DNA of 49,486 bases from Corynebacterium sp. HMSC29G08 (GCF_001806875.1 NZ_KV786235.1:1-49486); one strand, 5' to 3'. Positions 37,568 to 46,993 are shown, counted from the stretch's first letter. The notes: generated from the sequence alone by a model not told the origin. Program-made: numbers and translations.

Positions 37568-38545
37568 CTAGGCGGTTTCCGGCTGCAGCCGCGAAGCGTA
37601 CGCGGAGCACGTCACGATCTGGATCATGTGATAGACCATCAGCGGCACAATGAGCACGCCCAGTTGCGCACCACCGAAGATCACCGTGGCCATCGGCAGA
37701 CCGGTGGCGAGCGACTTCTGCGTGCCGCACAACTGCACGGCGATGCGGTCTTCGCGGTTGAATCCCAGCGCCTGTGGGACCACGTTGGTCAGCCACAGCA
37801 TCGCCACGACCAACACAAACGCAAACACAATCAGGAAGACGATCTCCCACAGCTTCACATTCGACCACACGCCGGAAACCACGCCCTTGGAAAACGCGGA
37901 GTAGACCACCATCCAGATAGAGCCGCGGTCCACAATCTTCGTCGCCTTCGACTTCGCAATCTCCTTCGCCCGCGGCACAAAGTTGTGCGCCAACTGGCCA
38001 AGCACAAACGGTAAGAGGAGTTGGAGGGCGATGTTGGTGAACACGGTGGCGTCGATACGCACGCCCGTCCCAGTGCCCATCAGCAACATCACCAGCACTG
38101 GCGTTGCAACCACACCGACTAGCGACGACACCGACGCCGCCACCACCGCCCCCGACACATTGCCCCGCGCGATGCCGGTCAGCGCCACCGAAGACTGCAC
38201 CGTGGACGGCACCAGCATGGCGAACAGAATGCCCTGGTAAATCTCCTGCGATAAAAACGCCGTAGTTGGCCTAAGCGCAACGCCAATCAACGGGTAAATC
38301 AAAAACGTAAATGCAAGAATAAGCAGATGTAGCCGCCAGTTGGTCAGGCCTTTCAACGCCTCATGGGTGGAAAGACGCGCGCCGTACAGGAAAAACAGCA
38401 GCGCAATGGCAAACTTCACCGCCACAGCAAACGCGTCTGCAAAACTGCCGCTTGCCGGCAAGATAAACGCGATCACCACCGCGGCGAAGATGCCCACAAG
38501 CAGCGGGTCGAACCGGTTCAGAAAACCTTCGAAAAAACCAGACAT
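37568..38545 (-). CDS. Bile acid:sodium symporter-like transporter (SBF-like)
   Basis: This encodes 325 residues with nine or ten membrane helices (PLLVGIFAAVVIAFILPASG, FAIALLFFLYGARLS, LHLLILAFTFLIYPLIGVAL and others). It matches the SBF-like (SLC10A7/YfeH-type) family by LLFFLYGARLSTHEALKGL and LCGTQKSLATGLPMA. The substrate is unknown. An iterated-word variant at 38048 codes the loop V-R-I-D-A. Confidence 0.88.
   Translation of the reverse strand: MSGFFEGFLNRFDPLLVGIFAAVVIAFILPASGSFADAFAVAVKFAIALLFFLYGARLSTHEALKGLTNWRLHLLILAFTFLIYPLIGVALRPTTAFLSQEIYQGILFAMLVPSTVQSSVALTGIARGNVSGAVVAASVSSLVGVVATPVLVMLLMGTGTGVRIDATVFTNIALQLLLPFVLGQLAHNFVPRAKEIAKSKATKIVDRGSIWMVVYSAFSKGVVSGVWSNVKLWEIVFLIVFAFVLVVAMLWLTNVVPQALGFNREDRIAVQLCGTQKSLATGLPMATVIFGGAQLGVLIVPLMVYHMIQIVTCSAYASRLQPETA
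38048..38061 (+). repeat. Iterated motif copy 9 (one mismatch)
   Basis: GGCGTCGATACGCA, inside the SBF-like transporter gene; A to C at one position, the same change as in the trpE copy. Confidence 0.6.
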
Positions 38546-38582
38546 GCGGGTAAGTCTACGAAGTCGTAGCTATTCTGGCGGC

Positions 38583-39665
38583 ATGCAACTCAACGAACCG
38601 CTCACCCTTCGCTCGCTGACCATCCGCAACCGGATCTGGCTGCCGCCAATGTGCCAGTACCGCTGCCGCAACGAGGACGGCATCCCGGGCGCATGGCACA
38701 TGATGCACTACGGTGCGCGCGCCGCCGGCGGCTTCGGCCTCATCGTCGCGGAAGCCACCGCGATTGTGCCGGAGGGGCGGATCTCCAACTACTGCGCCGG
38801 CCTGTGGAGCCAGGAACACGTTGACGCGTGGGTGCCAATCGTGGAACTTGCCAAGTCGCTCGGCACCGCGATGGGCATCCAGCTCAACCACGCCGGCCGC
38901 AAAGCCTCCACGTACCCAATGCTGCCCCAAGTCACCGGCCGCAGGAGCATCCCGCTTGACTGCGCCGGCTGGCAAACCGTCGCACCTTCCCCCACCCCAT
39001 CCGAGGGTCATGCCGAACCGCGCGAACTGACCTTAGACGAGGTCCGTGAACTTCCGGGCCTGTTTGCCGCCGCAGCGACCCGCGCGGTGGAAGCAGGTTT
39101 CGACTTTGTGGAGATCCACGCGGCGCACGGATACCTGCTCCACCAGTTCCTCTCTCCTTTGTCGAATCAGCGCACCGATGAGTACGGCGGCACGCGTGAA
39201 AACCGCGCGCGTCTGTTGCTCGAAGTGGTTGCGGCTGTGCGCGAAGTTCTTCCAGACAGCATGCCGCTTTTGGTCCGCCTGTCTGCCTCTGAATGGCTGG
39301 ACCCAGAAGGCTGGACGCTGGATGACTCCCGCTGGCTTGGCGGGCAGTTGCGCCAGCGGGGCGTGGATTGTATCGACGTCTCCTCCGCCGGCAACGTCAA
39401 CGCCAGCATTCCTGTTGAACCCGGCTACCAGGTGCCGTTCGCACGCGCGCTGAAAGACGCAAGCGGCCTGCCGGTAGCGGCCGTAGGTTTGATTACGGAC
39501 GCCCAGCAGGCCGAAAACATCTTGGAAGCAGGCGACGCGGACGCCGTAATGATCGGGCGCGCCGCCCTGCGCAACGCGGAGTGGGCCGTGGATGCGTTAG
39601 AGGAGCTCGGCGTGGAGCACGCGGAACTGCCCTACCCGGACTCCTACTTCCGCGGCTGGCTGTAG
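38583..39665 (+). CDS. NADH:flavin oxidoreductase, old yellow enzyme (YqjM-like)
   Basis: This encodes 360 residues from the ATG at 38583 (MQLNEPLTLRSLTIRNRIWLPPMCQY). The frame extends upstream through the transporter gene's opposite strand, but that is a shadow. FMN-binding beta/alpha barrel motifs are MCQYRC with the redox-tuning Cys, GIQLNHAGRKAS, EIHAAHGYLLHQFLSPLSN with the active-site His pair, RTDEYGG and the late AVGLITDAQQAENIL / DAVMIGRAALRN. Such enzymes reduce activated C=C bonds; the natural substrate is unknown. It is divergent from the SBF-like transporter across 37 bases. Confidence 0.93.
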   Translation: MQLNEPLTLRSLTIRNRIWLPPMCQYRCRNEDGIPGAWHMMHYGARAAGGFGLIVAEATAIVPEGRISNYCAGLWSQEHVDAWVPIVELAKSLGTAMGIQLNHAGRKASTYPMLPQVTGRRSIPLDCAGWQTVAPSPTPSEGHAEPRELTLDEVRELPGLFAAAATRAVEAGFDFVEIHAAHGYLLHQFLSPLSNQRTDEYGGTRENRARLLLEVVAAVREVLPDSMPLLVRLSASEWLDPEGWTLDDSRWLGGQLRQRGVDCIDVSSAGNVNASIPVEPGYQVPFARALKDASGLPVAAVGLITDAQQAENILEAGDADAVMIGRAALRNAEWAVDALEELGVEHAELPYPDSYFRGWL

Positions 39666-39696
39666 CACTCGGTAGAACGCGTGCTACAGGAGGGGG

Positions 39697-40086
39697 CTAT
39701 TGTGTTGCACTCGCGGTGACGGTGTCGCCGTTGTCTGCAAGCGCAGCCGTCATCATGGCGGACTCTGACGGGCCGGAGGTCACCGAGCCGTCCACAATGC
39801 TGAAGGTGGAACCATGCTTGGTGCAGCGCACCTCATCACCGTTGACCACCGTGATCTTCGCACCTTGGTGCGGGCACATGGAGGAGTAGGCCACGAAATT
39901 GCCCTCGGTCGGCTGGGCGATGATGAAGCGATCCATGATCACCGCGCTGCCAACAGGCACCTCGGTCTTGGCAAGCTCCGCGGTTGGCTCCTGACCGCAA
40001 GCGGCCAGGAACGCGCCAGCAAAGGTTGCCGCGGAGCCAAGGATGAACATGCGGCGTGAGCAGCTGTGGGGAGTCGGGTTTGTCAT
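39697..40086 (-). CDS. Rieske [2Fe-2S] protein, Tat-exported lipoprotein-like
   Basis: This encodes 129 residues. The N-terminus has a twin-arginine signal (SRRMFILGSAATFAGAF) ending in a lipobox-like LAAC-G. Cluster ligands are seen as CPHQG (about residue 71) and CTKHG (about residue 88), the two Cys-x-His / Cys-x-x-His motifs. It is a small single-domain Rieske protein likely anchored outside the membrane; the electron partner is unknown. Its ATG overlaps the trpA stop (ATGA), so it is the last gene of the trp operon. Confidence 0.88.
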   Translation of the reverse strand: MTNPTPHSCSRRMFILGSAATFAGAFLAACGQEPTAELAKTEVPVGSAVIMDRFIIAQPTEGNFVAYSSMCPHQGAKITVVNGDEVRCTKHGSTFSIVDGSVTSGPSESAMMTAALADNGDTVTASATQ

Positions 40087-40925
40087 GCCTTAACCGTAGC
40101 TTGCTTCATCGCCCGAACGTAGTCAGACAACTCCGCTTTCAGCCCAGCCATATCGGTCACACGCCCCGGGTTCGGGTGAGAGTGCTGCGTGTACTTGCCA
40201 ATGATGTTGCTGATCGCGGAACCCGTGATGGCACCAGCCGCACCCGCGGCAATCGCATCGCGCACGTGCCCCGGGCGGGAAATACCAAAGCCCAACAACA
40301 CTGGCGCACCGCCGAAGGAGTTGATGTTATCCACCACCTCGCGGAGTCCGTCCACGGTGGCTTCCTTCTCAGCGCCGGTCACGCCGTCGCGAGAAATGGC
40401 GTAAATGTAACCGCGAGAGTTGGCCGCCACACCCTCCAAGGTTTCACGCGACGCCTTCGCCGGTGCGATGTAGATCGGGTCCACACCCGCGGCGATGGCG
40501 GCTTCAGTAAACGGTTGGGACTCGCGCACCGGGACGTCTGGAAGCAAAATGCTATCCGCGCCCGCGGAGTGAAAGTCCGGGTAGAAACGCTCCAGGCCGC
40601 GGACGAAGGCAACGTTGGCGTAAATCAACATGCCAATCGGCAACTCCGGGAAGCGCTGGCGAAGCTCACGCACCTGATCTAAGGCTTGCTGCACCGTCGC
40701 GCCGCCATCAAGGGCGCGCACGTGAGCGGTCTGGATCGCCGGGCCGTCCGCCACCGGATCAGAAAACGGCACGCCCAACTCCACGGCATCTGCGCCAGCC
40801 TCAACAACGGTGGAGATGATCTCCACGGCCTCCGCCGGAGAGGGGTCAGAAAGCATGATGAACGGAACGAACGCGCCCTCCCCCTTCTCCTCCAGGCGTT
40901 TAAACATTGTGTCATAGCGGTTCAT
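40083..40925 (-). CDS. trpA: Tryptophan synthase alpha subunit
   Basis: This encodes 280 residues. The TIM barrel has catalytic Glu in [16 protein letters not shown] and Asp in [13 protein letters not shown], with the phosphate loop [12 protein letters not shown] and GAITGSAI. It splits indole-3-glycerol phosphate and passes indole to TrpB. It overlaps trpB by four bases (ATGA) and the Rieske gene by four. Confidence 0.96.
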   Translation of the reverse strand: MNRYDTMFKRLEEKGEGAFVPFIMLSDPSPAEAVEIISTVVEAGADAVELGVPFSDPVADGPAIQTAHVRALDGGATVQQALDQVRELRQRFPELPIGMLIYANVAFVRGLERFYPDFHSAGADSILLPDVPVRESQPFTEAAIAAGVDPIYIAPAKASRETLEGVAANSRGYIYAISRDGVTGAEKEATVDGLREVVDNINSFGGAPVLLGFGISRPGHVRDAIAAGAAGAITGSAISNIIGKYTQHSHPNPGRVTDMAGLKAELSDYVRAMKQATVKA

Positions 40926-42181
40926 CGCTGCTCCTCCTTGTCAGATCCCTTGTCAGACAGAACCCAATCCGGGTGCTCCTCTAACGTCCGGCGAACGTGT
41001 GCCACGTCTTTGTCTCCGCGCCCAGAGAGGCATACCAAGATGTTCAATGGTTTGGCGTTGGTGGGGTGTTCGGCTGCGCGTCGTAAAGCATAAGCAAGCG
41101 CGTGCGAGGACTCGAGCGCCGGAATGATGCCCTCGTGGCGGGAGAGCAACTGGAATACGCGCAGGGCCTCCTTATCGGTCACCGGCACGTAGTGCGCGCG
41201 GCCCGACTTGGCCAGGTAAGCGTGCTCCGGGCCAACCGCCGGGTAGTCCAAGCCGGCGGAGATGCTGTACGACTCTTCGACCTGGCCGTCCCCATCACGC
41301 ATGAGGTAGGAGCGAGTGCCGTGCAAAATACCAACGGTGCCCTGCGCGATCGCGGCGCCGTGCTTGCCCACACCGTAGCCCTCGCCGCCGGGTTCGGCAC
41401 CGACGAGCTCCACGCCCTCATCATCAATGAACTCCGCGAACATGCCAATCGCGTTGGAACCACCGCCCACGCAGGCAACCACCGTGTCGGGCAGCGCGCC
41501 GGTTCGCTCCAGCATCTGGGCGCGTGCCTCGGCGGAAATCACGCGGTGGAATTCTTTCACAATCTTCGGGAACGGGTGCGGGCCCGCCGCGGTACCAAGC
41601 AGGTAGTGCGACTCATGGAACGTGGCCGTCCAATCACGTAGCGCCTCATTTACCGCATCCTTCAGGGTGCCGGCACCGGAGTCCACACCGATGACCTCCG
41701 CGCCCATCAGGCGCATGCGGTAGACGTTCGGCTCTTGCCGCGCCATGTCGACTTTGCCCATGTAAATCACGCAATCCAAGTCCAGCAACGCGCACGCCAA
41801 CGCCGTCGCCGTGCCGTGCTGGCCCGCGCCGGTCTCCGCGATGATGCGCGTCTTACCCATCTGCTTCGCCAGCAGTGCCTGACCAATCACCTGGTTGGTT
41901 TTGTGCGCGCCGCCGTGCACGAGGTCCTCGCGCTTGAGAAAGATGCGCGCGTTGCCGTTCAGCGGCAGGTTACGGCACTCCGTCAGCGGCGTCGGACGGC
42001 CCAGGTAATCCCGCAGCAGCGCGCGGTATTCGGCCATGAACTCCTCGTTTTCAAAGGCCTCCACAAACGCGCGCTCCAATTGGTCCAGTGCGGGCATCAG
42101 GGACTCGGGCACAAACTGCCCGCCGAACTCACCGTAATACGCAGGCAGCAAGGTTTTGCCGCCGCGGCTGTACTCACTCAT
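40922..42181 (-). CDS. trpB: Tryptophan synthase beta subunit
   Basis: This encodes 419 residues from the ATG at 42181, with GAGGAGG just upstream; a longer frame to 42208 would overrun it. The PLP lysine lies in [27 protein letters not shown] context (HKTN), the ammonium/phosphate loop is [10 protein letters not shown], and the catalytic Glu is in AETGAGQHG. It condenses indole with serine to make tryptophan. The start overlaps the trpCF 3' end by eight bases. Confidence 0.97.
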   Translation of the reverse strand: MSEYSRGGKTLLPAYYGEFGGQFVPESLMPALDQLERAFVEAFENEEFMAEYRALLRDYLGRPTPLTECRNLPLNGNARIFLKREDLVHGGAHKTNQVIGQALLAKQMGKTRIIAETGAGQHGTATALACALLDLDCVIYMGKVDMARQEPNVYRMRLMGAEVIGVDSGAGTLKDAVNEALRDWTATFHESHYLLGTAAGPHPFPKIVKEFHRVISAEARAQMLERTGALPDTVVACVGGGSNAIGMFAEFIDDEGVELVGAEPGGEGYGVGKHGAAIAQGTVGILHGTRSYLMRDGDGQVEESYSISAGLDYPAVGPEHAYLAKSGRAHYVPVTDKEALRVFQLLSRHEGIIPALESSHALAYALRRAAEHPTNAKPLNILVCLSGRGDKDVAHVRRTLEEHPDWVLSDKGSDKEEQR

Positions 42182-43592
42182 TGTTGTCCTCCTCATAAAA
42201 GTTCCCAATCACCGCAAAGGCCTGGCGCAGCTTCGCCGCATCCTTGTGCCCCGGTGCATACTCCACACCCGAATTCAGGTCCACGCCCGCAACCCCCGTC
42301 GCCAAGGCATCTGCCACATAGTCCGGGTTCAGCCCACCAGCTAGCAGGGCTTTCTGCTTATCGACGCCACGCATAACCCCCCAATCAAACCGCACCCCCG
42401 AACCGCCTTCATGGGCATCGAGGACAAGCATGTCTACGTCATCAGTGATGGCTTGGGCGATCTCAGGCCCGAGCTCGTCCGTCATCGTAACTGCGCGCCA
42501 TACCTCAACATGTTCGGGAACCTCGGCGCGAACGCGTGCGATGAGCTCGCGCTCTTTCTCCACCGAAGCCTGCAGCGGCGCGTGAATCTGCACAGCCGTG
42601 ATGCCGTCCTGGATCAGCTCGCCGTAGTTCTCCGTGCGACGAGAAACCGCGACATACTTCAGACCGCGCTCGTGCGCGATGATTTTGACGGATGTTTCAC
42701 GTGAAACATTGCGGGGGCTGGCGTCTTCAAAGATGAGTCCGCCGTAGACCGCGCCGGATGCCTTGGCCGCTTGCGCCGCGGATGGAGTGGTCAGCCCGCA
42801 GACCTTATTCGGGCCGTAGACCAACTCGCGCACCGCCATGTCCACGTCCGGCTGGCTGGTTAGTTGCGAGCCAACAAGGAACCCGTCCGAGTGCGCCCCG
42901 AGCTTGCGGACCGTGCGAACGTCACGGATTCCCGACTCCGAGACCACCACCGCATCCTTCGGTGCGAATTGCGCCAACTGCTTGGAGCGGGTCAGGTCAA
43001 TGGACAAGTCGTGCAAGTTGCGGTGGTTCACGCCGAAGATCTTCGCGCCGAGTCGCCCCGCGCGCTTCGCCTCCTCCTCATCGATCACCTCGGTGAGTAC
43101 GTCCATGCCAAGGGAGCCTGCAAGGGCGGAGAGGCGCGAGTACTCCTTATCGTTCAGCACAGAGAGCATGAGCAAGATGGCGTCCGCACCAAAGTAGCGC
43201 GCGGCGTACACCTGGATCTCATCAATGATGAAGTCCTTGCACAACACCGGAAGGTGCGTGGTGGCAGCAACCGTGGCTAGGTGGTCGTAGTCGCCGCCGA
43301 AGCGGTCGGGCTCGCAAAGCACCGAGATGCCGGCCGCCTTGGAGTGGCCGTGCGAGTACACGGCGGCGATCTCTCCCGGCTCGTAGTGTTCGCGGATCAT
43401 GCCTAGCGAGGGCGACGCGCTCTTGCACTCCAAAATAAAACTGGTCCCTGGGCGCTTCAAGTTCTCGTACAGCGAGCGCTCTGATTTAGGTAACGTGTCG
43501 AAATTAACGCCATGTAGCCGTGCGCGAATTTCGTCAATGTGACCTTTTCTTCCAGCGACAATATTCTCCAGAACTGTAGGAAGCTTAGACAC
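42174..43592 (-). CDS. trpCF: Fused indole-3-glycerol-phosphate synthase / phosphoribosylanthranilate isomerase
   Basis: This encodes 472 residues from a GTG at 43592; the GTGTCTAA overlap includes the trpD stop. The N-terminal TrpC barrel (1-255) has [28 protein letters not shown] and VVVSESGI; the C-terminal TrpF barrel (about 260-472) has [27 protein letters not shown] and [11 protein letters not shown]. The fusion and order are as in C. glutamicum. A parS site (coding N-V-S-R-E-T-S at the linker side of TrpF) and an iterated-word copy (V-D-K-Q-K) lie inside the TrpF half. Confidence 0.96.
   Translation of the reverse strand: MSKLPTVLENIVAGRKGHIDEIRARLHGVNFDTLPKSERSLYENLKRPGTSFILECKSASPSLGMIREHYEPGEIAAVYSHGHSKAAGISVLCEPDRFGGDYDHLATVAATTHLPVLCKDFIIDEIQVYAARYFGADAILLMLSVLNDKEYSRLSALAGSLGMDVLTEVIDEEEAKRAGRLGAKIFGVNHRNLHDLSIDLTRSKQLAQFAPKDAVVVSESGIRDVRTVRKLGAHSDGFLVGSQLTSQPDVDMAVRELVYGPNKVCGLTTPSAAQAAKASGAVYGGLIFEDASPRNVSRETSVKIIAHERGLKYVAVSRRTENYGELIQDGITAVQIHAPLQASVEKERELIARVRAEVPEHVEVWRAVTMTDELGPEIAQAITDDVDMLVLDAHEGGSGVRFDWGVMRGVDKQKALLAGGLNPDYVADALATGVAGVDLNSGVEYAPGHKDAAKLRQAFAVIGNFYEEDNNE
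42355..42368 (-). repeat. Iterated motif copy 10 (exact)
   Basis: GGCGTCGATAAGCA on the minus strand, in the trpF part. The flanks match copy 1: TTGGGGGGTT upstream and GAAAGCCCTG downstream. Confidence 0.85.
42693..42708. promoter_or_regulatory. parS: parS site 4 (perfect)
   Basis: TGTTTCACGTGAAACA inside trpCF, followed by TTGCGGGG as at site 1. Confidence 0.95.
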
Positions 43593-44613
43593 TGTAATCG
43601 GTCCCTTCGTGCTTCTGCAGCCAAGTTTGAACGGTGCCGTTATCAAGCAATGTGCTCGCGTGCGCAACACCCTCCGCAATCGTGTCCGTCTTGCCGTAGA
43701 GGTAGAACATGGCACCGGCGGAAAGCGCGATCGCATCGTGGTGCGCCTGCGGACCTGTACCCGCAAAGGTGGCGCGCATGTAGGCGGCGTTCTCCGCGCC
43801 ATCGCCACCTCGCAGCGCCTCCAGCGGGTGACGCGGAACGCCGAGCTCCTCCGGGGTTATCGTGTAATGCTTGATCTCGCCATCGCGGTCCAGCTCCCAC
43901 ACTAGGGTCTCCCCGTGTACCGCGATTTCATCTGTGCCCGCGCCATGCACCACAAGGGCGCGGCCGCGGCCCAACTCGCGCATGGTTTCTGCGATAACCT
44001 GGCCCTGCTTCGGGTTGGCAATGCCCATGATCTGGAACTCCGGGCGTGCCGGTGACAGCAGCGGTCCCATAGTGTTGAACAGGGTGGATACGCCAAGGGA
44101 CTTCCGCACAGGCTGCACGTGCGCAATCGCCGGGTTGTACGCCGGGGCAAACAGGAACGTAAAGTTCGCGGACTCGAACTGGCGCACCGCGCGATCCGGA
44201 TCCAAGTCCAGCGGGATGTTCAGCGCCTCAAGCACGTCTGCGGAACCGGACTTGGAGGACACGGAGCGGTTGCCGCACTTGATCATCTTCACGCCACCGG
44301 CGGCTGCGGTCAGAGAAGCGGCCGTGGTGATGTTGATGGTATTCGCGCCGTCTCCACCCGTTCCGGCGGTGTCCATGATCCCCTCCCCCGTCACCGGGAA
44401 GGGTCGGCCTGCCGCTAAAAACGCCTGGGTTGCGCCGGCGATGTCGGCGAAGGTCTCGCCGCGCGTGCGGATCGCGGTCAGCAGCGCGGCAATATGCACG
44501 TCGTCGTAATCACCAATGGTCAGCGGTGTAAACGCCTCCACGGCCTCTTCAAGCGTTGGCGCCGAGTTATCCAAAAAACGACGCAGAATCTCCAGAGACT
44601 TTTCACTTGCCAT
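43585..44613 (-). CDS. trpD: Anthranilate phosphoribosyltransferase
   Basis: This encodes 342 residues from the ATG at 44613 (MASEKSLEIL), with AAAGGTG upstream. The PRPP-binding motif is DTAGTGGDGANTINITTA, then KCGNRSVSSKSGSADVLEALN, and the anthranilate region is NTMGPLLSPARP. It joins anthranilate to PRPP. The start lies inside the last bases of trpG, and the stop inside the trpCF start. Confidence 0.96.
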   Translation of the reverse strand: MASEKSLEILRRFLDNSAPTLEEAVEAFTPLTIGDYDDVHIAALLTAIRTRGETFADIAGATQAFLAAGRPFPVTGEGIMDTAGTGGDGANTINITTAASLTAAAGGVKMIKCGNRSVSSKSGSADVLEALNIPLDLDPDRAVRQFESANFTFLFAPAYNPAIAHVQPVRKSLGVSTLFNTMGPLLSPARPEFQIMGIANPKQGQVIAETMRELGRGRALVVHGAGTDEIAVHGETLVWELDRDGEIKHYTITPEELGVPRHPLEALRGGDGAENAAYMRATFAGTGPQAHHDAIALSAGAMFYLYGKTDTIAEGVAHASTLLDNGTVQTWLQKHEGTDYSV

Positions 44614-45238
44614 TGTTTGCACCTTTCTGCAGCAGTTGAGTAACGCAGCGCTCGAGCATGATCGGGCCAGCTGGCGTCAGAATAGATTCAGGGTGAAATT
44701 GCAGGCCAATGGCCATGCTATCCGTCGTTTCCGCGGCCATAATCACCTCACCTATTTCAGTATCCGCCCACGCCAAGGCACGCATCCCCTCGGGTTCTTG
44801 CGTAGCGCCAAGCGAGTGGTAGCGGGCAACGGGAACGCTGTTGCTTGGTTCGTTGGGCGTTCCGCCGGTGCTCAGGCCGTCGAAAAGCGAACTAGCCCTG
44901 CCGGCTTCGGTGAGTCGCATTGGGCGGGACGTGCCGTGTTCCGGGCCGCAAGGGCCCACGCAGCCGCCGTGGTGTTCGATCAGTGCCTGGTAACCAAGGC
45001 AGATGCCCAGGATTGGGATGCGGCCTTGGGCACGCGCAATGACTTCCATCATGCAGCCGGCGTCAGCCGGGTAGCCGGGGCCGGGCGAGAGCACGATCAG
45101 GTCAGGGTTGGCAGCCAGCACCGTGTCGGCAGAGACGGTATTGCGGTAGACCACCATGTTGTGGTCGCCGGTGTCGCGAAGCGCGTCGACCAGGTTGTAG
45201 ACAAACGAGTCCTGGTTATCCAGCATCACAATGTTCAT
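44603..45238 (-). CDS. trpG: Anthranilate synthase glutamine amidotransferase component
   Basis: This encodes 211 residues of a class I glutamine amidotransferase. The nucleophile Cys is in PILGICLGYQAL, and the His-Glu pair is in GLQFHPESIL. It supplies ammonia to TrpE. ATGA overlap with trpE (45235-45238) and an 11-base overlap with trpD show tight coupling. Confidence 0.96.
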   Translation of the reverse strand: MNIVMLDNQDSFVYNLVDALRDTGDHNMVVYRNTVSADTVLAANPDLIVLSPGPGYPADAGCMMEVIARAQGRIPILGICLGYQALIEHHGGCVGPCGPEHGTSRPMRLTEAGRASSLFDGLSTGGTPNEPSNSVPVARYHSLGATQEPEGMRALAWADTEIGEVIMAAETTDSMAIGLQFHPESILTPAGPIMLERCVTQLLQKGANNGK

Positions 45239-46785
45239 TTGATTACCTCCAGCTCAGCGTCTGCCGCCAAGGCCAACGCGTTGAGTACGGCGTACGCCTT
45301 GTGCAAGGTTTCGTCGGCCTCGGCCTGTGGGTCGGAGTCGCGCACCACGCCCGCGCCCGCCTGAACTACCGATGTTTCACGTGAAACATACGCGGAACGA
45401 ATGACAATGCAGGTATCAAAGTCACCATTGCCGCGCAGGTAGCCCACCGCGCCACCGTAGGACCCACGGCGCGTGCCCTCCATCTCGCGCAACAACTCCG
45501 ACGCACGCAGCTTCGGCGCACCAGTCAGTGTGCCCATGTTCATGCATGCGCGATACGCATCCAGCGCATCCAAATCCTGGGCAAGCGTTGCCGTGACCCG
45601 GCTGACCAGGTGCATCACGCGCGAGTAGCGATCTACTTGCAGCAGCTCAGCCACCTTCCGGGTCCCCGGCTCAGCCACGCGCGCAAGGTCATTGCGAGCC
45701 AAATCCACCAGCATGGTGTGCTCCGCAACCTCCTTCGCATCCGTGCGCAGCTGTAGCTCCATGCGCGTATCCAGCTCCAAGTTCACGCTGCCATCCGCGT
45801 TCAACCCGCGCGGCCGCGTGCCCGCGATCGGGTACAACTGCACCTCACGCGTGGCGGCATCAAACTTCAGGTTGGACTCCGGCGAAGCCCCAAACAACTC
45901 GTACGGCTCCCCCGCCCGGTCGATGCCGCGAACATAAAACATGTACGGCGATGGATTCGTTTCTCGCAGGCGCTGGTACGCCGCAAACGCATCCCGGCAC
46001 GTCGTGCTAAAGCTGCGCGCCGGCACAACCTGGTAGATATCCCCGTTGGCAATGGAGTCTTTCAGCTTCTCCACGCCGCTGCGAAACTCCCCATCACCAA
46101 CCCCGGCGGTGACACGCAGCGTGTTATCCGGATATGGGGCGGGGGTGTAGGTCTGCGTAGGGGCGTCGATACGCATGGCCAGCTCCCTAAGATCAATGCC
46201 CTCGCCGGTGGCATCCACGGCGGCCAGATACGCGGTCTGCGCCTGGTGATCCACCTTCAACAGCACCTCTGCCAGCACAAACTGGTAATCCGGGTAGGTG
46301 TTCTCCCCCTCTCGAACCTGCGGCAGCGTCTCAAACGTCTCCAGGTAATCAAACGCAAACCCACCCGCCAGCAGCGGGAAATCCTCATTGCCGTACCCTG
46401 CCTCAGTGCTCAGCGCGCGCAGCACCTCTACACTCGACGGCGCCGTCAGTCGCTCTCGCTCATTCTCCGCCTCGCTTATCGCAAACTCGTAGGTGTTTTC
46501 GCCGCTCGCGTAATCCTTGAGCTGTTCATGCGCTTGTCGCGCCAACAGCTGGCCTGAGGGTGTGAACGGCTCGATGGTCACCTGGTTGTTATTGCAGGTC
46601 ACTCTTAACGACGCCTTGAGCACCGCCATCGAATGCAACCCCGACTTCGTCGTAATATCAGCGGACTCTAAAAGCACGGAGTCTTCCTGCTCGCAGCCAC
46701 CAAGGTGCGCGAACAGGCTGGAGACGTCCTCGTGATAGCGCACGTCTACGTGTGTAAACCGCGGCTGTGGTGGGGCTTTGCTCAT
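45235..46785 (-). CDS. trpE: Anthranilate synthase component I
   Basis: This encodes 516 residues. The N-terminal regulatory part carries VLLESADI, the LLES-type tryptophan-binding element, so feedback inhibition by tryptophan is expected. The catalytic chorismate domain has GDIYQVVPARSFS, PIAGTRPRGLN, DLARNDLARV, VMHLVSRVTATL and GTLTGAPKLRASELL. TAGAGGAC upstream is the ribosome site. A parS site (Y-V-S-R-E-T-S) lies near the C-terminus and an iterated-word variant at 46162. Confidence 0.97.
   Translation of the reverse strand: MSKAPPQPRFTHVDVRYHEDVSSLFAHLGGCEQEDSVLLESADITTKSGLHSMAVLKASLRVTCNNNQVTIEPFTPSGQLLARQAHEQLKDYASGENTYEFAISEAENERERLTAPSSVEVLRALSTEAGYGNEDFPLLAGGFAFDYLETFETLPQVREGENTYPDYQFVLAEVLLKVDHQAQTAYLAAVDATGEGIDLRELAMRIDAPTQTYTPAPYPDNTLRVTAGVGDGEFRSGVEKLKDSIANGDIYQVVPARSFSTTCRDAFAAYQRLRETNPSPYMFYVRGIDRAGEPYELFGASPESNLKFDAATREVQLYPIAGTRPRGLNADGSVNLELDTRMELQLRTDAKEVAEHTMLVDLARNDLARVAEPGTRKVAELLQVDRYSRVMHLVSRVTATLAQDLDALDAYRACMNMGTLTGAPKLRASELLREMEGTRRGSYGGAVGYLRGNGDFDTCIVIRSAYVSRETSVVQAGAGVVRDSDPQAEADETLHKAYAVLNALALAADAELEVIK
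45373..45388. promoter_or_regulatory. parS: parS site 5 (perfect)
   Basis: TGTTTCACGTGAAACA inside trpE, followed by TACGCGG. Confidence 0.95.
46162..46175 (+). repeat. Iterated motif copy 11 (one mismatch)
   Basis: GGCGTCGATACGCA inside trpE, which reads the opposite strand as M-R-I-D-A-P. Confidence 0.65.
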
Positions 46786-46848
46786 TGTGTTTGTCCTCTA
46801 TCGTTGTGCTTTGTCGTTTGCGTCTTTTGCAGCACCGGGGACTTAGAG

Positions 46849-46924
46849 CAAAGGCCCGCGGCGCTTGGTTTGAAATCAAGCTGGCGGGCCAGAAGGTTTT
46901 TTCTACGTTGACTTGTGGCACGCC
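46849..46924 (-). promoter_or_regulatory. trp attenuator: terminator stem and competing antiterminator
   Basis: On the minus strand GGCCCGC (46890-46884) pairs with GCGGGCC (46859-46853), with inner CTTG/CAAG pairs, then a short T-run: the terminator. Upstream GGCGTGCC (46924-46917) can pair with the terminator's own left arm (seven of eight bases), giving the antiterminator. GTGGC within the Trp codons can pair with GCCAC (46920-46916). This is the classical leader-peptide attenuation layout, folded by eye. Confidence 0.75.
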
Positions 46925-46926
46925 GT

Positions 46927-46965
46927 CTACGCGAGCCACCACCACTGAAGATTGCCGTGGGTCAT
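46927..46965 (-). CDS. trpL: trp operon leader peptide
   Basis: A 12-residue frame reads MTHGNLQWWWLA then TAG, with three consecutive Trp codons, 142 bases upstream of trpE. Ribosome stalling at these codons when charged tRNA-Trp is scarce would free the downstream antiterminator. The ribosome site is weak (ACAAG); a GTG at 46980 is in frame and could be an alternative start. Confidence 0.85.
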   Translation of the reverse strand: MTHGNLQWWWLA

Positions 46966-46993
46966 CTTGTTGAAAGTCACGTAAACAGCGTAG

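Noticed and set aside
46475..46490. CGCTTATCGCAAAC in trpE as another iterated-word copy
   Set aside because: Matches only the first seven or eight bases, which is expected by chance.
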